From Azospirillum cavernae (lineage in GTDB: Bacteria > Pseudomonadota > Alphaproteobacteria > Azospirillales > Azospirillaceae): 64,000 bases of DNA. Every line of letters starts with the position of its first letter. The first letter of the stretch is position 1. The stretch covers positions 1,667,001 to 1,731,000 of the forward strand of contig NZ_QYUL01000002.1 in assembly GCF_003590795.1 (NCBI RefSeq). The letters are read 5' to 3'. This document shows, piece after piece, positions 8,889 through 17,342 of the stretch. Below the pieces are notes generated by a model. That model was not told the DNA's origin. It was given only the letters and a program-made list of their open reading frames with translations, and did no database searches. The position numbers and the translations under genes are program-made.

Positions 8889-9680
8889 CTACAAGGTGCC
8901 GAAACTGCGGGCCAGCGACCCGGCGATCAGATACCAGCCGTCAACCAGCACGAAGAAGATGATCTTGAACGGAATCGCTACCATGGTTGGCGGCAGCATC
9001 ATCATGCCCATCGACATCAAAATGGACGACACCACCATGTCGATGATGAGAAAGGGCAGGAACAGCAGAAAGCCAATCTCGAAGCCGCGCTTGATCTCGG
9101 AAATCATGAAGGCGGGAACCAGAACATGCAGCGGTGTGTCCGATGCCTGTTCGACGTTCTGAAGGCGGGCCATGTCCAGGAACAGCCGCAAATCCTTTTC
9201 GCCAGTGTGGTGCAGCATGAAATCGCGCAAGGGCGCGGCGGTGCGCTTGAACGCCTCGACCTCGTCGATTTCTTGATTCATCAAGGGCTGGATGCCCTGG
9301 GTGTAGCAACGCTCGAACACCGGGGCCATGACGAAGAAGGTCAGGAACATCGCCAACGACATCATCACCGTGGTCGGCGGCACCTGCTGCACGCCCAAAG
9401 CCGAGCGCAGGAAGGACAGCACGATGACGATGCGGGTGAAGGCGGTCATCATGATGAGGATCGAGGGGGCCAGCGACAGGACCGTCACCAGCGCGATCAT
9501 CTGAACGATGCGGCCCGTCGCGGTGCCGCCCGCGTCGCCCAGATCAAAGGTCATGCTCTGCGCCAGCGTCGGCCCGGCGAACAGGGCGACGGCGACGCCA
9601 ACGCACAAGGCCAAAGCCAGCGCGCCGGACAGACGCCAAGCCGAGAGGGAGGGGGCTGAGAGGGGGCGGCCCGGGATCAT
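8889..9680 (-). CDS. fliP: flagellar type III export gate protein FliP
   Basis: This 263-residue component of the FliPQR export gate is identified by the motifs MTAFTRIVIVLSFLRSALG and FGIGFLL-like membrane segments (GFEIGFLLFLPFLIIDMVV). It has a cleavable-type N-terminus (LALALCVGVAVALFAGPTLAQ) and the central periplasmic loop. Its ATG overlaps the fliO stop by 4 nt (9677-9680), so the two are translationally coupled. It is the last gene of a leftward export-apparatus operon, while its gate partners fliQ and fliR lie in the divergent rightward operon. Confidence 0.97.
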   Translation of the reverse strand: MIPGRPLSAPSLSAWRLSGALALALCVGVAVALFAGPTLAQSMTFDLGDAGGTATGRIVQMIALVTVLSLAPSILIMMTAFTRIVIVLSFLRSALGVQQVPPTTVMMSLAMFLTFFVMAPVFERCYTQGIQPLMNQEIDEVEAFKRTAAPLRDFMLHHTGEKDLRLFLDMARLQNVEQASDTPLHVLVPAFMISEIKRGFEIGFLLFLPFLIIDMVVSSILMSMGMMMLPPTMVAIPFKIIFFVLVDGWYLIAGSLARSFGTL

Positions 9681-10087
9681 GGCGCTGAGGTTCCCTTATG
9701 GTCGTCCTTGTGGTCGCCATCCGGGCGCGTCGTCGCGCCATGCTCTCCGGCGCCATGGTCTCCGGCCCCATGCTCCCCAGCGGGGTGGTCGGCGCCGTGG
9801 TGGGCGTGCAGGGCGGCGTGGAAATCCTGGGCCGGGGTGCTTTCGACCACCTGATCCCCGGCGTTGCTCAACAGGATCAAATGCTCACGGTCATCCTTGC
9901 GGACCAGAACCAGGCGCCGCTTGGCGTCCAGGGCCATGACCTCGACCACGCTGAGGCGCCGGTGGCGCACGGCGCCGGTGGCCACGCCGCCCAGCCCGAT
10001 TCGACGCATCAGCCACGCCACCGCGACGATCAGCGCGATGACGAACAGAAGGGCCATGACGAAGCGGATGTATTGATCGAGATCCAT
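9677..10087 (-). CDS. fliO: flagellar biosynthesis protein FliO with His-rich tail
   Basis: This 136-residue protein has one N-terminal membrane helix (FVMALLFVIALIVAVAWLMRR) followed by the small FliO cytoplasmic domain (HRRLSVVEVMALDAKRRLVLVRKDDREHLILL). FliO helps assemble the FliP ring. The last 45 residues are odd: they are rich in His, Asp and Gly (GADHPAGEHGAGDHGAGEHG) and could bind divalent metal. The gene lies directly upstream of fliP, overlapping it, and 3 nt downstream of an unknown gene in the same operon. Confidence 0.92.
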   Translation of the reverse strand: MDLDQYIRFVMALLFVIALIVAVAWLMRRIGLGGVATGAVRHRRLSVVEVMALDAKRRLVLVRKDDREHLILLSNAGDQVVESTPAQDFHAALHAHHGADHPAGEHGAGDHGAGEHGATTRPDGDHKDDHKGTSAP

Positions 10088-10090
10088 GGG

Positions 10091-10528
10091 TCAGGTCGGC
10101 TCGTCGGGCGTGGGTGGGTGGGCGGACGGAACGGAGGGTTCGGGCGGTTGGGGCGTCGGTCCCCGGCCATAGGCGGCGGCGGCGCGATGACGGGCGCTGT
10201 GCGGGTCGCCGCGCCCGTCCAGCGCGTCGGCGATCATGTCCCGGCGTAGGATGTGCTGCGCCGTCAGCGTCGCGGCCAGCGGATCGAGCGCGGCGACCAG
10301 ATCGCCCAGCCGGCCGAGATGGGGCCGGATCTCCGCCATTGGCCGGGACATGGCGGCGGCGCAGAGCGCGGACACCCGCTCTTCCAGGCCGGACAGATCA
10401 ATGGGCACGCCGGTTTCGGCCTGCCGCTGCGCCTCGGCGACGGCGCTGGTCACGCGGGCGATGTCCTGAGCGATGCCCTGGTGAGGGCCGCTGTCGTCGG
10501 CGGGGGGCGGGGCGCCGGTCATCACCAT
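10091..10528 (-). CDS. unknown protein in flagellar export operon
   Basis: I do not recognise this 145-residue protein. It has a helical core (ARVTSAVAEAQRQAETG, then LSGLEERVSALCAAAMSRP and LGRLGDLVAALDPLAATL) and a proline-rich C-terminal tail. There is no signal peptide or membrane helix, so it should be cytosolic. Its start overlaps the end of the upstream FlhB-C-like gene by 7 nt, and fliO begins 3 nt after its stop. It is therefore firmly inside a flagellar operon. A small export chaperone of FlgN type would fit the size and helical content, but nothing in the sequence proves that. Confidence 0.6.
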   Translation of the reverse strand: MVMTGAPPPADDSGPHQGIAQDIARVTSAVAEAQRQAETGVPIDLSGLEERVSALCAAAMSRPMAEIRPHLGRLGDLVAALDPLAATLTAQHILRRDMIADALDGRGDPHSARHRAAAAYGRGPTPQPPEPSVPSAHPPTPDEPT

Positions 10529-10917
10529 GGGCCGTTGCTGTTGATGGAAGGGGCGTCGTCCGGTCCTGCGTCCAATCCGGCGTTGGCGTCAGAGCTTGGA
10601 TCCGCCGGAATGGTGCCGTTGGCACGGTAAACATATGCAAGGATTTCCGCCACCGCCGCGATGGCCTCGACCGGAATGTCGCTGTCCACCTCGATGGCCG
10701 AGAGGATTTCGACAAGGTCGGCGTCCTCGCGCACCTTCACGCCGTTGGCGAAGGCCAGCTCCAGAATCTGTTCGGCCACCGTTCCTTTGCCCGTGGCGAC
10801 GATGCGGGGCAACGACTGGGCGCCAAACTCGTACTTCAACGCCACGGCCACCGGGCGGCGCGCGGCGGGCCGGGGGGCGGAGCGAGTCGGGTTCTGATGG
10901 CGAGGGGGCGTGGACAA
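10522..10917 (-). CDS. FlhB C-terminal-domain-like protein (FhlB/YlqH type)
   Basis: The protein matches the cytoplasmic FlhB-CC fragment: AVALKYEFGAQSLPRIVATG is followed by VAEQILELAFANGVKV and VEILSAIEVDSDIPVEAI. It lacks the membrane domain and the NPTH autocleavage site found in true FlhB. Such free domains can substitute for the cleaved FlhB tail in export switching in other bacteria. The most plausible start is a TTG at 10917 behind AGGAAA (131 aa). An ATG at 11010 would add 31 atypical residues. It is the first gene of the leftward fliOP operon and is divergent from flgB. Confidence 0.82.
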   Translation of the reverse strand: MSTPPRHQNPTRSAPRPAARRPVAVALKYEFGAQSLPRIVATGKGTVAEQILELAFANGVKVREDADLVEILSAIEVDSDIPVEAIAAVAEILAYVYRANGTIPADPSSDANAGLDAGPDDAPSINSNGPW

Positions 10918-11189
10918 GCGTTTTCCTGCCGGATCGGGTGGCCTGGGGCGATGGCTTGCTGGTCGGCATCCTGGACCGGCAGGCTTAACGAAGTGTAAAG
11001 CTTGTTCCAAGGGCGTTCGGGGGAGAGCCGTCGCGGCCCCCGGCGAAACTCTGGTTTGGGCGGCTCGTCCGGGGGATCGGTCGGGCCTGATTCATCTTTC
11101 ATTAACGCAAAAGGACGACCATCATCCTTGTCGCCCAACATCCGTCCACAGCGGTTCGGATCGGGCGCGCAGCAAGCGGAACGCGGGCC

Positions 11190-11594
11190 ATGGATCTGGG
11201 AAATATCGGCCTTTTCAAGCTGATGTCGCGCAAGATGGACTGGCTGACCCAGCGTCAGGAAGTCATCTCGCAGAACATCGCCAACGCCGATTCGCCTGAA
11301 TACAAAGGCAAGGATCTGAAACCTTTCACCTTTCGCGACGCGTTGAGCGACAATCGACGGCTGGGGCCGACCGCGACGAACGCCTCGCATCTGTCGGGAA
11401 CCGTCGGGTCGGGCGGCACGGCGAAAGAGCAGCGGATTCGCGATCCCTACGAAACGGCGCCCAACGGCAACAATGTGGTCCTGGAAGACCAGATGATGCG
11501 GATGAGCGAAAACTCGATGGATTACCAGACGATCACCAACCTGTATAAAAAGCAGGTGACGATGATAAAGTCGGCGATCCGTTCCGGCGGCTGA
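11190..11594 (+). CDS. flgB: flagellar proximal rod protein FlgB
   Basis: This 134-residue rod subunit has the conserved N-terminal region RQEVISQNIANADSPEYKGK, which contains the rod/hook ANADSP motif, and the C-terminal helix MSENSMDYQTITNLYKKQ. FlgB forms the first tier of the rod together with FlgC and FliE, which follow immediately. It heads a rightward operon divergent from the fliOP operon. The 272-nt divergent gap must contain both promoters; no clear sigma-54 or sigma-28 consensus was seen. Confidence 0.97.
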   Translation: MDLGNIGLFKLMSRKMDWLTQRQEVISQNIANADSPEYKGKDLKPFTFRDALSDNRRLGPTATNASHLSGTVGSGGTAKEQRIRDPYETAPNGNNVVLEDQMMRMSENSMDYQTITNLYKKQVTMIKSAIRSGG

Positions 11595-11644
11595 TGGATT
11601 TTTGTTGCGGTGGTTGGCGCGGCATAGGGTAGGGAGGCGGCATT

Positions 11645-12055
11645 ATGGATCTCTACAAGTCGATGGCGGTCTCCGCGTCGGGCATGAAGGCGCAAGGCAC
11701 GCGCCTGAAAGTTATTTCTGAAAATCTGGCCAACGCCAACACCACGGCGGAAACGCCGGGCGATTTGCCGTACCGGCGCAAGGTCGTGACCTTCCAGAAT
11801 GTGCTGGACCGTCAGATGGACGTGGACAAGGTCAAGGTCGGCAAGATCGACGTGGACAAGGGCAACTTTCAACGCCGCTACGACCCCTCGCACCCGTCGG
11901 CGGACGCCGATGGCTATGTTCTGCTGCCCAACGTCAATTCAATGATCGAGGCGATGGACATGCGGGAGGCCCAACGCAGCTACGAAGCGAATCTGTCGGC
12001 CATCGACACCGCGCGCCAGATGCTGACCCGGACCATCGACATTCTGCGTGGTTGA
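11645..12055 (+). CDS. flgC: flagellar proximal rod protein FlgC
   Basis: This 136-residue rod subunit shows the N-terminal family motif KVISENLANANTTAETP and the C-terminal motif EAMDMREAQRSYEANLSAID typical of FlgC. It follows flgB by 50 nt with a good GGGAGG ribosome-binding sequence and precedes fliE. This is the standard flgB-flgC-fliE order of alphaproteobacterial and many other flagellar operons. Confidence 0.97.
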   Translation: MDLYKSMAVSASGMKAQGTRLKVISENLANANTTAETPGDLPYRRKVVTFQNVLDRQMDVDKVKVGKIDVDKGNFQRRYDPSHPSADADGYVLLPNVNSMIEAMDMREAQRSYEANLSAIDTARQMLTRTIDILRG

Positions 12056-12113
12056 GCGCGGTCGCGCCGCGCTCGCCGCCTCTTGAAACATCTGGAACCA
12101 CGGAAGCTTCGCC

Positions 12114-12413
12114 ATGATCAACCCCATCAACGCCGCTGCGGCCTACGCCAACACCGCCGCCCGCGCGGTCAGCCCTGGCGTTGGGGCGGCGGAAGGGCCT
12201 TCCTTTGGCGACGCGCTGGAGGAGGCGGCCAAGCAGACCATCGGCACCATGCGCAAAAGCGAAAACATGTCGGCGATGGCGGCCGTCGGGAAAGCCGATT
12301 TGAACGACGTCGTGCAGGCCGTGACCAACGCCGAAGTCACCTTGCAAACCGTCACGGCGGTGCGCGACAAGGTGTTGAGCGCGTATCAGGAAATTCTGCG
12401 CATGCCGATGTGA
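12114..12413 (+). CDS. fliE: flagellar hook-basal body adaptor FliE
   Basis: This 99-residue protein has the FliE layout: a variable N-terminus, the conserved FGDALEEAAKQTIGTMRKSE segment, and a C-terminal AVTNAEVTLQTVTAVRDKVL helix ending in AYQEILRMPM. FliE connects the MS ring and export gate to the rod. It lies between flgC and fliQ with short gaps, which supports the annotation and co-transcription. Confidence 0.96.
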   Translation: MINPINAAAAYANTAARAVSPGVGAAEGPSFGDALEEAAKQTIGTMRKSENMSAMAAVGKADLNDVVQAVTNAEVTLQTVTAVRDKVLSAYQEILRMPM

Positions 12414-12458
12414 GGGCGGCGCCATCGCAACCTCAGCCCGCGCCTATTCCGTGTCGCC

Positions 12459-12806
12459 ATGAACGAAACCGAAGTCATTGAGATCTGTCGCACCTCGATC
12501 ATCACTCTGGTGATCCTGTGCGCGCCGATTCTCATCGTCATGATGGTGGTCGGCACGGTGATTTCGGTGTTCCAGGCCGTCACCCAGATCAGCGAGCAGA
12601 CCCTGGCCATGGTGCCCAAGGTGATGATCGTCTTCGGCCTGTCGATCCTGCTGATGCCTTTCATGCTGGGTGAATTGACCGAATTCTTCCAGCGTGAGGT
12701 CGCCGACCGCATCGTCGCCATCGGCGTGGGGGCGTCGCAGAATGGCGGCGCGCCCTTCACGCCCGGCACCGGCGTGACCCCCAGCCCGGCGCCGTCCGGC
12801 GGATGA
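12459..12806 (+). CDS. fliQ: flagellar export gate protein FliQ with C-terminal extension
   Basis: Two hydrophobic hairpin helices (ITLVILCAPILIVMMVVGTV and ALVPK-like MVPKVMIVFGLSILLMPFML) joined by FQAVTQISEQTL identify FliQ. Typical FliQ is about 89 residues. This protein has 115 because of a Gly/Pro/Thr-rich tail after residue 90 ([20 protein letters not shown]). The stop overlaps the fliR start by ATGA (12803-12806), implying coupled translation and matching their fixed 4:1 gate assembly. Confidence 0.96.
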   Translation: MNETEVIEICRTSIITLVILCAPILIVMMVVGTVISVFQAVTQISEQTLAMVPKVMIVFGLSILLMPFMLGELTEFFQREVADRIVAIGVGASQNGGAPFTPGTGVTPSPAPSGG

Positions 12807-13573
12807 ATGTTCTGCAAACCCTGCTCAGCGAGCAGATCTTTGTTTGGATGATCGTGTTCGTCCGCGTCGGCGCCGCGTTCAGCGTGATGCCGACGGTCGG
12901 CGACGCCTTTGTTTCGGCGCGCACCCGCCTGCTGCTGGCGCTGGCGGTCAGCGTGGTGGTCGCGCCGGTTCTGCGCCCGCAACTGCCGCCGATTCCCGGC
13001 AACCCTTTCCAACTGACGGTTCTGATCGTCGGAGAAATGGCGGTGGGGATCTTCCTTGGGTCGGTCGGGCGGCTGCTGATGGGAACGTTGGAGGTGGCGG
13101 GAACCATCATCGCCTTGGAAACCGGCCTGTCCAACGCCCAAATCTTCAATCCGGCGATGGCGACCTCCGGATCACTGCCCGGCGCGCTGCTGGGTTGGCT
13201 GGGGCTGCTGCTGCTGTTCATCACCGACATGCATCATCTGTTGATTATGGCGGTGGTGGACAGCTACGCGACCTTTGTGCCGGGAGCGCCGATTCCCATC
13301 GACGACATGGCGAATGTGATCGGGCAACTGGTCTCCAAAACCTTTCTGCTGGGCGTGCAGATGGCCGCGCCCTTTCTCATCACCGGGCTGCTGTTCGCCT
13401 TGGCGCTCGGCCTGCTGAACAAGCTGGCGCCGCAGGTCCAGGTGTTTCAGCTTTTCACCTCGATCCAGGTGCTGTTGGGTCTGTTTATGTTTGCGTTGAC
13501 GCTGGCGGCGATGATGATGTTCTGGCTCAGCCGTTTTGAGGCGACCTTCGTTGATTTCCTGAAGCCGTTCTGA
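12803..13573 (+). CDS. fliR: flagellar export gate protein FliR
   Basis: This 256-residue polytopic protein contains the FliR motifs FVRVGAAFSVMPTVGDAF and GLLFALALGLLNKLAPQ near the C-terminus. About six hydrophobic spans match the family. FliR joins FliP and FliQ in the helical export gate and contacts FlhB, whose gene follows by 29 nt. The start codon overlaps the fliQ stop. Confidence 0.97.
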   Translation: MNVLQTLLSEQIFVWMIVFVRVGAAFSVMPTVGDAFVSARTRLLLALAVSVVVAPVLRPQLPPIPGNPFQLTVLIVGEMAVGIFLGSVGRLLMGTLEVAGTIIALETGLSNAQIFNPAMATSGSLPGALLGWLGLLLLFITDMHHLLIMAVVDSYATFVPGAPIPIDDMANVIGQLVSKTFLLGVQMAAPFLITGLLFALALGLLNKLAPQVQVFQLFTSIQVLLGLFMFALTLAAMMMFWLSRFEATFVDFLKPF

Positions 13574-13602
13574 TCGTCCCTTCACAACCATAGGAGAATC
13601 CT

Positions 13603-14682
13603 GTGTCGGAAGACGCGGACGAGTCCTCCAAAACAGAAGATCCTACGCAAAAAAAGCTCGACGAAGCCCACAAGCAGGGCAATTACGCGATGACGAAGGA
13701 GGTCGCGAATTGGTTGATGGTCGCGGCCATGCTGATTGTTCTGACGTCCGTCCTGCCAGGAACGGCGAAGGGCATGATCCTGCGGCTGAATTATTATTTT
13801 GAGAATTTGGACCAGTTCACCATGGACCGGGCGGGCGCCGGGGCGCTGCTGTTCCGGGTGATGATGGATTCGATCTGGGCCTTGTGGCTGCCGATTCTGC
13901 TGTTCGTCATCGCGGGCGTCATGTCCACCATCGGACAAACCGGCTTTCACGTCTCGTGGGAGCTGATTTCGCCGAAATTCGAGAAACTCAATCCGATCAC
14001 CGGCTTGATGAACATGTTCAAGCTGGGGAACCAGGGCGTTGAGTTGTTGAAGAGCATCGCAAAACTGGCGGTGGTCGGTGGTGTCGCCTACATGGCCTTG
14101 CAACCGATGTTCAAGGGCATTGAAAATTACATCGGCATCGACATCGCCGCGCTTATCAATCACATCGACGCTTTGGCCTATCGGCTTTTGGTTGGGGTTC
14201 TTGTGGTCCTGACGCTGCTCGCCGCCGGAGATTTCTTTTGGCAGAAGATGCAGTTCGACAAGAACATGAAAATGACCAAACAAGAGGTGAAGGACGAGCA
14301 CAAGCAGCAGGAAGGCGATCCCCACGTCAAGGGCCGCATCCGGCAGATTCGCTTCGAGCGCGCGCGCAAGCGCATGATGGCGGCGGTGCCCAGCGCCGAC
14401 GTGGTGGTGACGAACCCGACCCACTTCGCCGTCGCCTTGAAATACGACCCCAATCAGATGGGCGCGCCGCTGGTTCTGGCGAAGGGCGTCGATCAGGTCG
14501 CCTTCAAGATCCGCGAGGTCGCCGAAGCCAACAAGGTGCCGGTGATCGAAAATCCGCCGCTCGCCCGCGCGCTCTACGCCGCGTGCGACGTCGATGAGGA
14601 GGTGCCGTCGGAGCATTACCGCGCGGTGGCCGAAGTCATCACCTATGTGTTTAAACTCAAAGGTCGGTCGATGAGGGGCTGA
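13603..14682 (+). CDS. flhB: flagellar export switch protein FlhB
   Basis: The GTG start at 13603 follows an AGGAGA ribosome-binding sequence. The 359-residue product has four N-terminal membrane helices and a cytoplasmic domain. The autocleavage motif NPTH begins at Asn271 (VVVTNPTHFAVALKY). FlhB self-cleavage switches export from rod/hook to filament substrates. The cleaved tail is homologous to the free protein encoded at 10522-10917. The gene sits between fliR and cckA, as in Rhodospirillales flagellar clusters. Confidence 0.98.
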   Translation: MSEDADESSKTEDPTQKKLDEAHKQGNYAMTKEVANWLMVAAMLIVLTSVLPGTAKGMILRLNYYFENLDQFTMDRAGAGALLFRVMMDSIWALWLPILLFVIAGVMSTIGQTGFHVSWELISPKFEKLNPITGLMNMFKLGNQGVELLKSIAKLAVVGGVAYMALQPMFKGIENYIGIDIAALINHIDALAYRLLVGVLVVLTLLAAGDFFWQKMQFDKNMKMTKQEVKDEHKQQEGDPHVKGRIRQIRFERARKRMMAAVPSADVVVTNPTHFAVALKYDPNQMGAPLVLAKGVDQVAFKIREVAEANKVPVIENPPLARALYAACDVDEEVPSEHYRAVAEVITYVFKLKGRSMRG

Positions 14683-14685
14683 TGT

Positions 14686-17202
14686 GTGAGCGTTTCGGGG
14701 TGCATGGTGGTGGATAAGGCAACCTTCGGTCAGGCGACGCCGTTGGGCGCATGGCAAGCCATCCGGCCGTTGGGCGCGTTGGCGACCGCCATTTTGTATT
14801 TTGGTCTGGCTCCGGCGGGGCTGGTCGCCTTGGTTGCTGGGATGGCGCTGGACCTTTCGAGCGTCGAATGGGCAGGCGCGGCGGCGGCGGCGGCGGGTGT
14901 CGCGCTGCTGATTGGGCGCGCGGCCATCGTCGCCAGACGCTCCACGCGGTTGGGAGTGCTGCTGGGCGGCGCGCTGGAAGGGCTGCCGGCGGGGCAGCTT
15001 TTGTGCGACGGCGCCGACGGGGTGGTGTTTGCCAACAGCGCCTTTGCGTCGCTGTCCGGCTGGCGGGGAGAAGAGCCGCCGTTCGACGCGTTGGAGCGCC
15101 AATTCGCCCGCAACCCTGAAAGCGCCATGGAGTTCCGCCGTTTGACCGAGCGCGTGCGCGCCGGGTTGACCGCCGCCGTCGAACTGCCGGTTCCGGGCGA
15201 GGATGGCCGCCCGCCGGAATGGCGGCGGATTCAAGGCCAGCCGGTGAACGGCTTCCCCGGCGCCATCCATTGGCGGGTCGAGGACATCACCGCCCGGCGC
15301 GAGTTGGAACAGGTCATGCGGCGCGAGCAGGCGAAGCTGGTCGATTTCATGGAACACGCGCCCATCGGCTTTTTCTCGGTCGATCAAGACGGCCAATTTC
15401 TCTTCGTCAACAGCACTTTGGCGGATTGGTTGGGCTGCGCCCCCGGCGATCTGACCGATGGAGCCAAGCGGCTGCGCGACATTCTGGCGACTCCGCCAAG
15501 CGACGCCGCGCCCTACGACCTGTTCGAGTATGGCGGAGCTGAGCAACGCGGCGAGTTGCGGATGGTTGGGTTGCAGGGCCGTTCGTTTCAGGCGTCGGTG
15601 GCCCACAGCGTTGTGGTGGCGGAGGATGGCCACGCGGTTCACACCCGGTCGGTGGTGCGCGATCTGACCCCCGAGCATGAATGGCAAGCGGCGCTGCACC
15701 GTTCCGAGCAACGGTTCCAGCGCTTTTTTGAAGACGCGCCGATTGGCATCGCTCTGTTGGACGATGACGGGCGCTTGTCGGAATGCAACCGCGCCTTTTT
15801 GGCGCTGATCGGCAGCGAGTCGGGTTCGGTGATCGGCCGCCCGATGGCCGATATGATCGCCCCGACGGAGCGGGAGCGGGCGACCGCCCGCCTGCGTGCG
15901 GTGCTGGGAGGCGAGGATCCGGCGGCTCCGCTGGAGGTCCGGCTGCTTGGCGGGCGGGAGTTGACGGCGCAGCTCTACGCCCGGCGGCTTGGTGGGGCGG
16001 GGTTGATCCTGCACTTCATCGACATGACCGAGCGCAAGAGCCTGGAGGCGCAGTTCGCCCAGTCGCAGAAAATGCAGGCGATCGGCCAGTTGGCGGGCGG
16101 CGTCGCCCATGATTTCAACAATTTGCTGACGGCGATGATCGGCTTTTGCGATCTGCTGCTGCTGCGTCACAAGCCGGGCGATCAGTCCTTCAGCGACATC
16201 ATGCAGATCAAGCAGAACGCCAACCGCGCCGCCAATCTGGTGCGGCAGCTTCTGGCCTTCTCGCGTCAGCAAACCTTGCAACCGCGCGTCATCGCCGTCA
16301 CCGACGTGCTGGCCGAACTGGCCAATCTGCTGCGCCGCCTGATTGGCGAGACCATCGAGCTAAAGATGATTCATGGCCGCGACCTCGGGCTGGTCAAGGT
16401 CGATCAAAACCAGTTGGAGCAGGTCATCATCAATCTGGTGGTCAACGCCCGCGACGCCATGGCCGGGGGCGGGCGGTTGACCGTGGTCACGTCCAATTAC
16501 GCCGTCGCCCAGCCCGAACGGCGCGAGCATGAGACGATCCCGGCGGGCGACTATGTCTGTCTGGAGGTGATCGACACCGGCTGTGGCATCGCCCGTGAAA
16601 ATCTCCAACGCATTTTCGAGCCGTTCTACACGACCAAAGAGGTCGGATCGGGAACCGGCCTGGGCCTGTCCACCGTGTATGGCATCGTCCGGCAAACCGG
16701 CGGCTTTGTCTTCGTCGATTCGGCGTTGGGGGAGGGGACGACCTTCACCATTCTGCTGCCCCGTCATAGGGGAGAGGCGCGGTCCGTTGAGGTGGTGGAG
16801 CCGCGCGAACGGCGGGGGTACGACCTGACCGGCACCGGCACCATCCTGTTGGTGGAGGATGAGGACGCCGTGCGGGTTTTCTCCGCCCGCGCCTTGCGCA
16901 ACAAGGGCTATCAGGTGTTGGAGGCCAAGAACGGCGAGGCGGCGTTGCAGCAGATCGAAAGCGACGGCGCCAGCATCGACCTGCTCATCACCGACGTGGT
17001 GATGCCGCAGATGGATGGTCCGACCCTGGCCCGCCATGTTCGTGACCTGCGCCCGGACATGCGGGTGATCTTCATTTCTGGTTACGCCGAAGATCGGCTG
17101 GGCGAGATCGACGGGGTGAAGATCGCCCATTTTCTGCCCAAGCCCTTCTCGCTGAAGCAACTCGCCGCCAAGGTCAAAGACGTGATCCGCGAGGGGCGGT
17201 GA
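14686..17202 (+). CDS. cckA: hybrid sensor histidine kinase CckA
   Basis: This 838-residue hybrid kinase begins at GTG 14686 right after the flhB stop, with a GAGGGG ribosome-binding sequence. Two N-terminal membrane helices (about 30-75) are followed by PAS regions (about 100-210, 225-330, 345-455). The CckA-type dimerisation motif [19 protein letters not shown] places the phospho-His at 475. An HATPase follows ([37 protein letters not shown]). The receiver domain has phospho-acceptor Asp770 ([13 protein letters not shown]). In Caulobacter CckA feeds ChpT and CtrA. In Rhodospirillales this pathway mainly controls motility genes, which fits its place in the flagellar operon. Confidence 0.93.
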   Translation: MSVSGCMVVDKATFGQATPLGAWQAIRPLGALATAILYFGLAPAGLVALVAGMALDLSSVEWAGAAAAAAGVALLIGRAAIVARRSTRLGVLLGGALEGLPAGQLLCDGADGVVFANSAFASLSGWRGEEPPFDALERQFARNPESAMEFRRLTERVRAGLTAAVELPVPGEDGRPPEWRRIQGQPVNGFPGAIHWRVEDITARRELEQVMRREQAKLVDFMEHAPIGFFSVDQDGQFLFVNSTLADWLGCAPGDLTDGAKRLRDILATPPSDAAPYDLFEYGGAEQRGELRMVGLQGRSFQASVAHSVVVAEDGHAVHTRSVVRDLTPEHEWQAALHRSEQRFQRFFEDAPIGIALLDDDGRLSECNRAFLALIGSESGSVIGRPMADMIAPTERERATARLRAVLGGEDPAAPLEVRLLGGRELTAQLYARRLGGAGLILHFIDMTERKSLEAQFAQSQKMQAIGQLAGGVAHDFNNLLTAMIGFCDLLLLRHKPGDQSFSDIMQIKQNANRAANLVRQLLAFSRQQTLQPRVIAVTDVLAELANLLRRLIGETIELKMIHGRDLGLVKVDQNQLEQVIINLVVNARDAMAGGGRLTVVTSNYAVAQPERREHETIPAGDYVCLEVIDTGCGIARENLQRIFEPFYTTKEVGSGTGLGLSTVYGIVRQTGGFVFVDSALGEGTTFTILLPRHRGEARSVEVVEPRERRGYDLTGTGTILLVEDEDAVRVFSARALRNKGYQVLEAKNGEAALQQIESDGASIDLLITDVVMPQMDGPTLARHVRDLRPDMRVIFISGYAEDRLGEIDGVKIAHFLPKPFSLKQLAAKVKDVIREGR

Positions 17203-17263
17203 GTGGCTGGAATCGGGAATCCTGGCCAAAGGTCAGATGAGAACATCAAGGCAACATGCGGCC

Positions 17264-17291
17264 TTGCAAACAGGAACAAAAAGCGTACACT
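17264..17291 (+). promoter_or_regulatory. recA promoter with alphaproteobacterial LexA (SOS) box
   Basis: A sigma-70-like promoter reads TTGCAA (17264-17269), 16-nt spacer, TACACT (17286-17291). Inside it lies GAAC-AAAAAGC-GTAC (17274-17288), an exact match to the alphaproteobacterial LexA operator GAAC-N7-GTAC. Bound LexA would cover the spacer and the -10 element, so recA should be SOS-induced. Confidence 0.88.
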
Positions 17292-17342
17292 CTCCCTCGT
17301 TGCAAGAGCACGGACCGTATGGTCTAAGAGGGGGGATCGGGC

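Noticed and set aside
13582-16281. Long minus-strand frame opposite flhB and cckA
   Set aside because: The plus-strand genes have complete conserved motifs; the minus frame has none.
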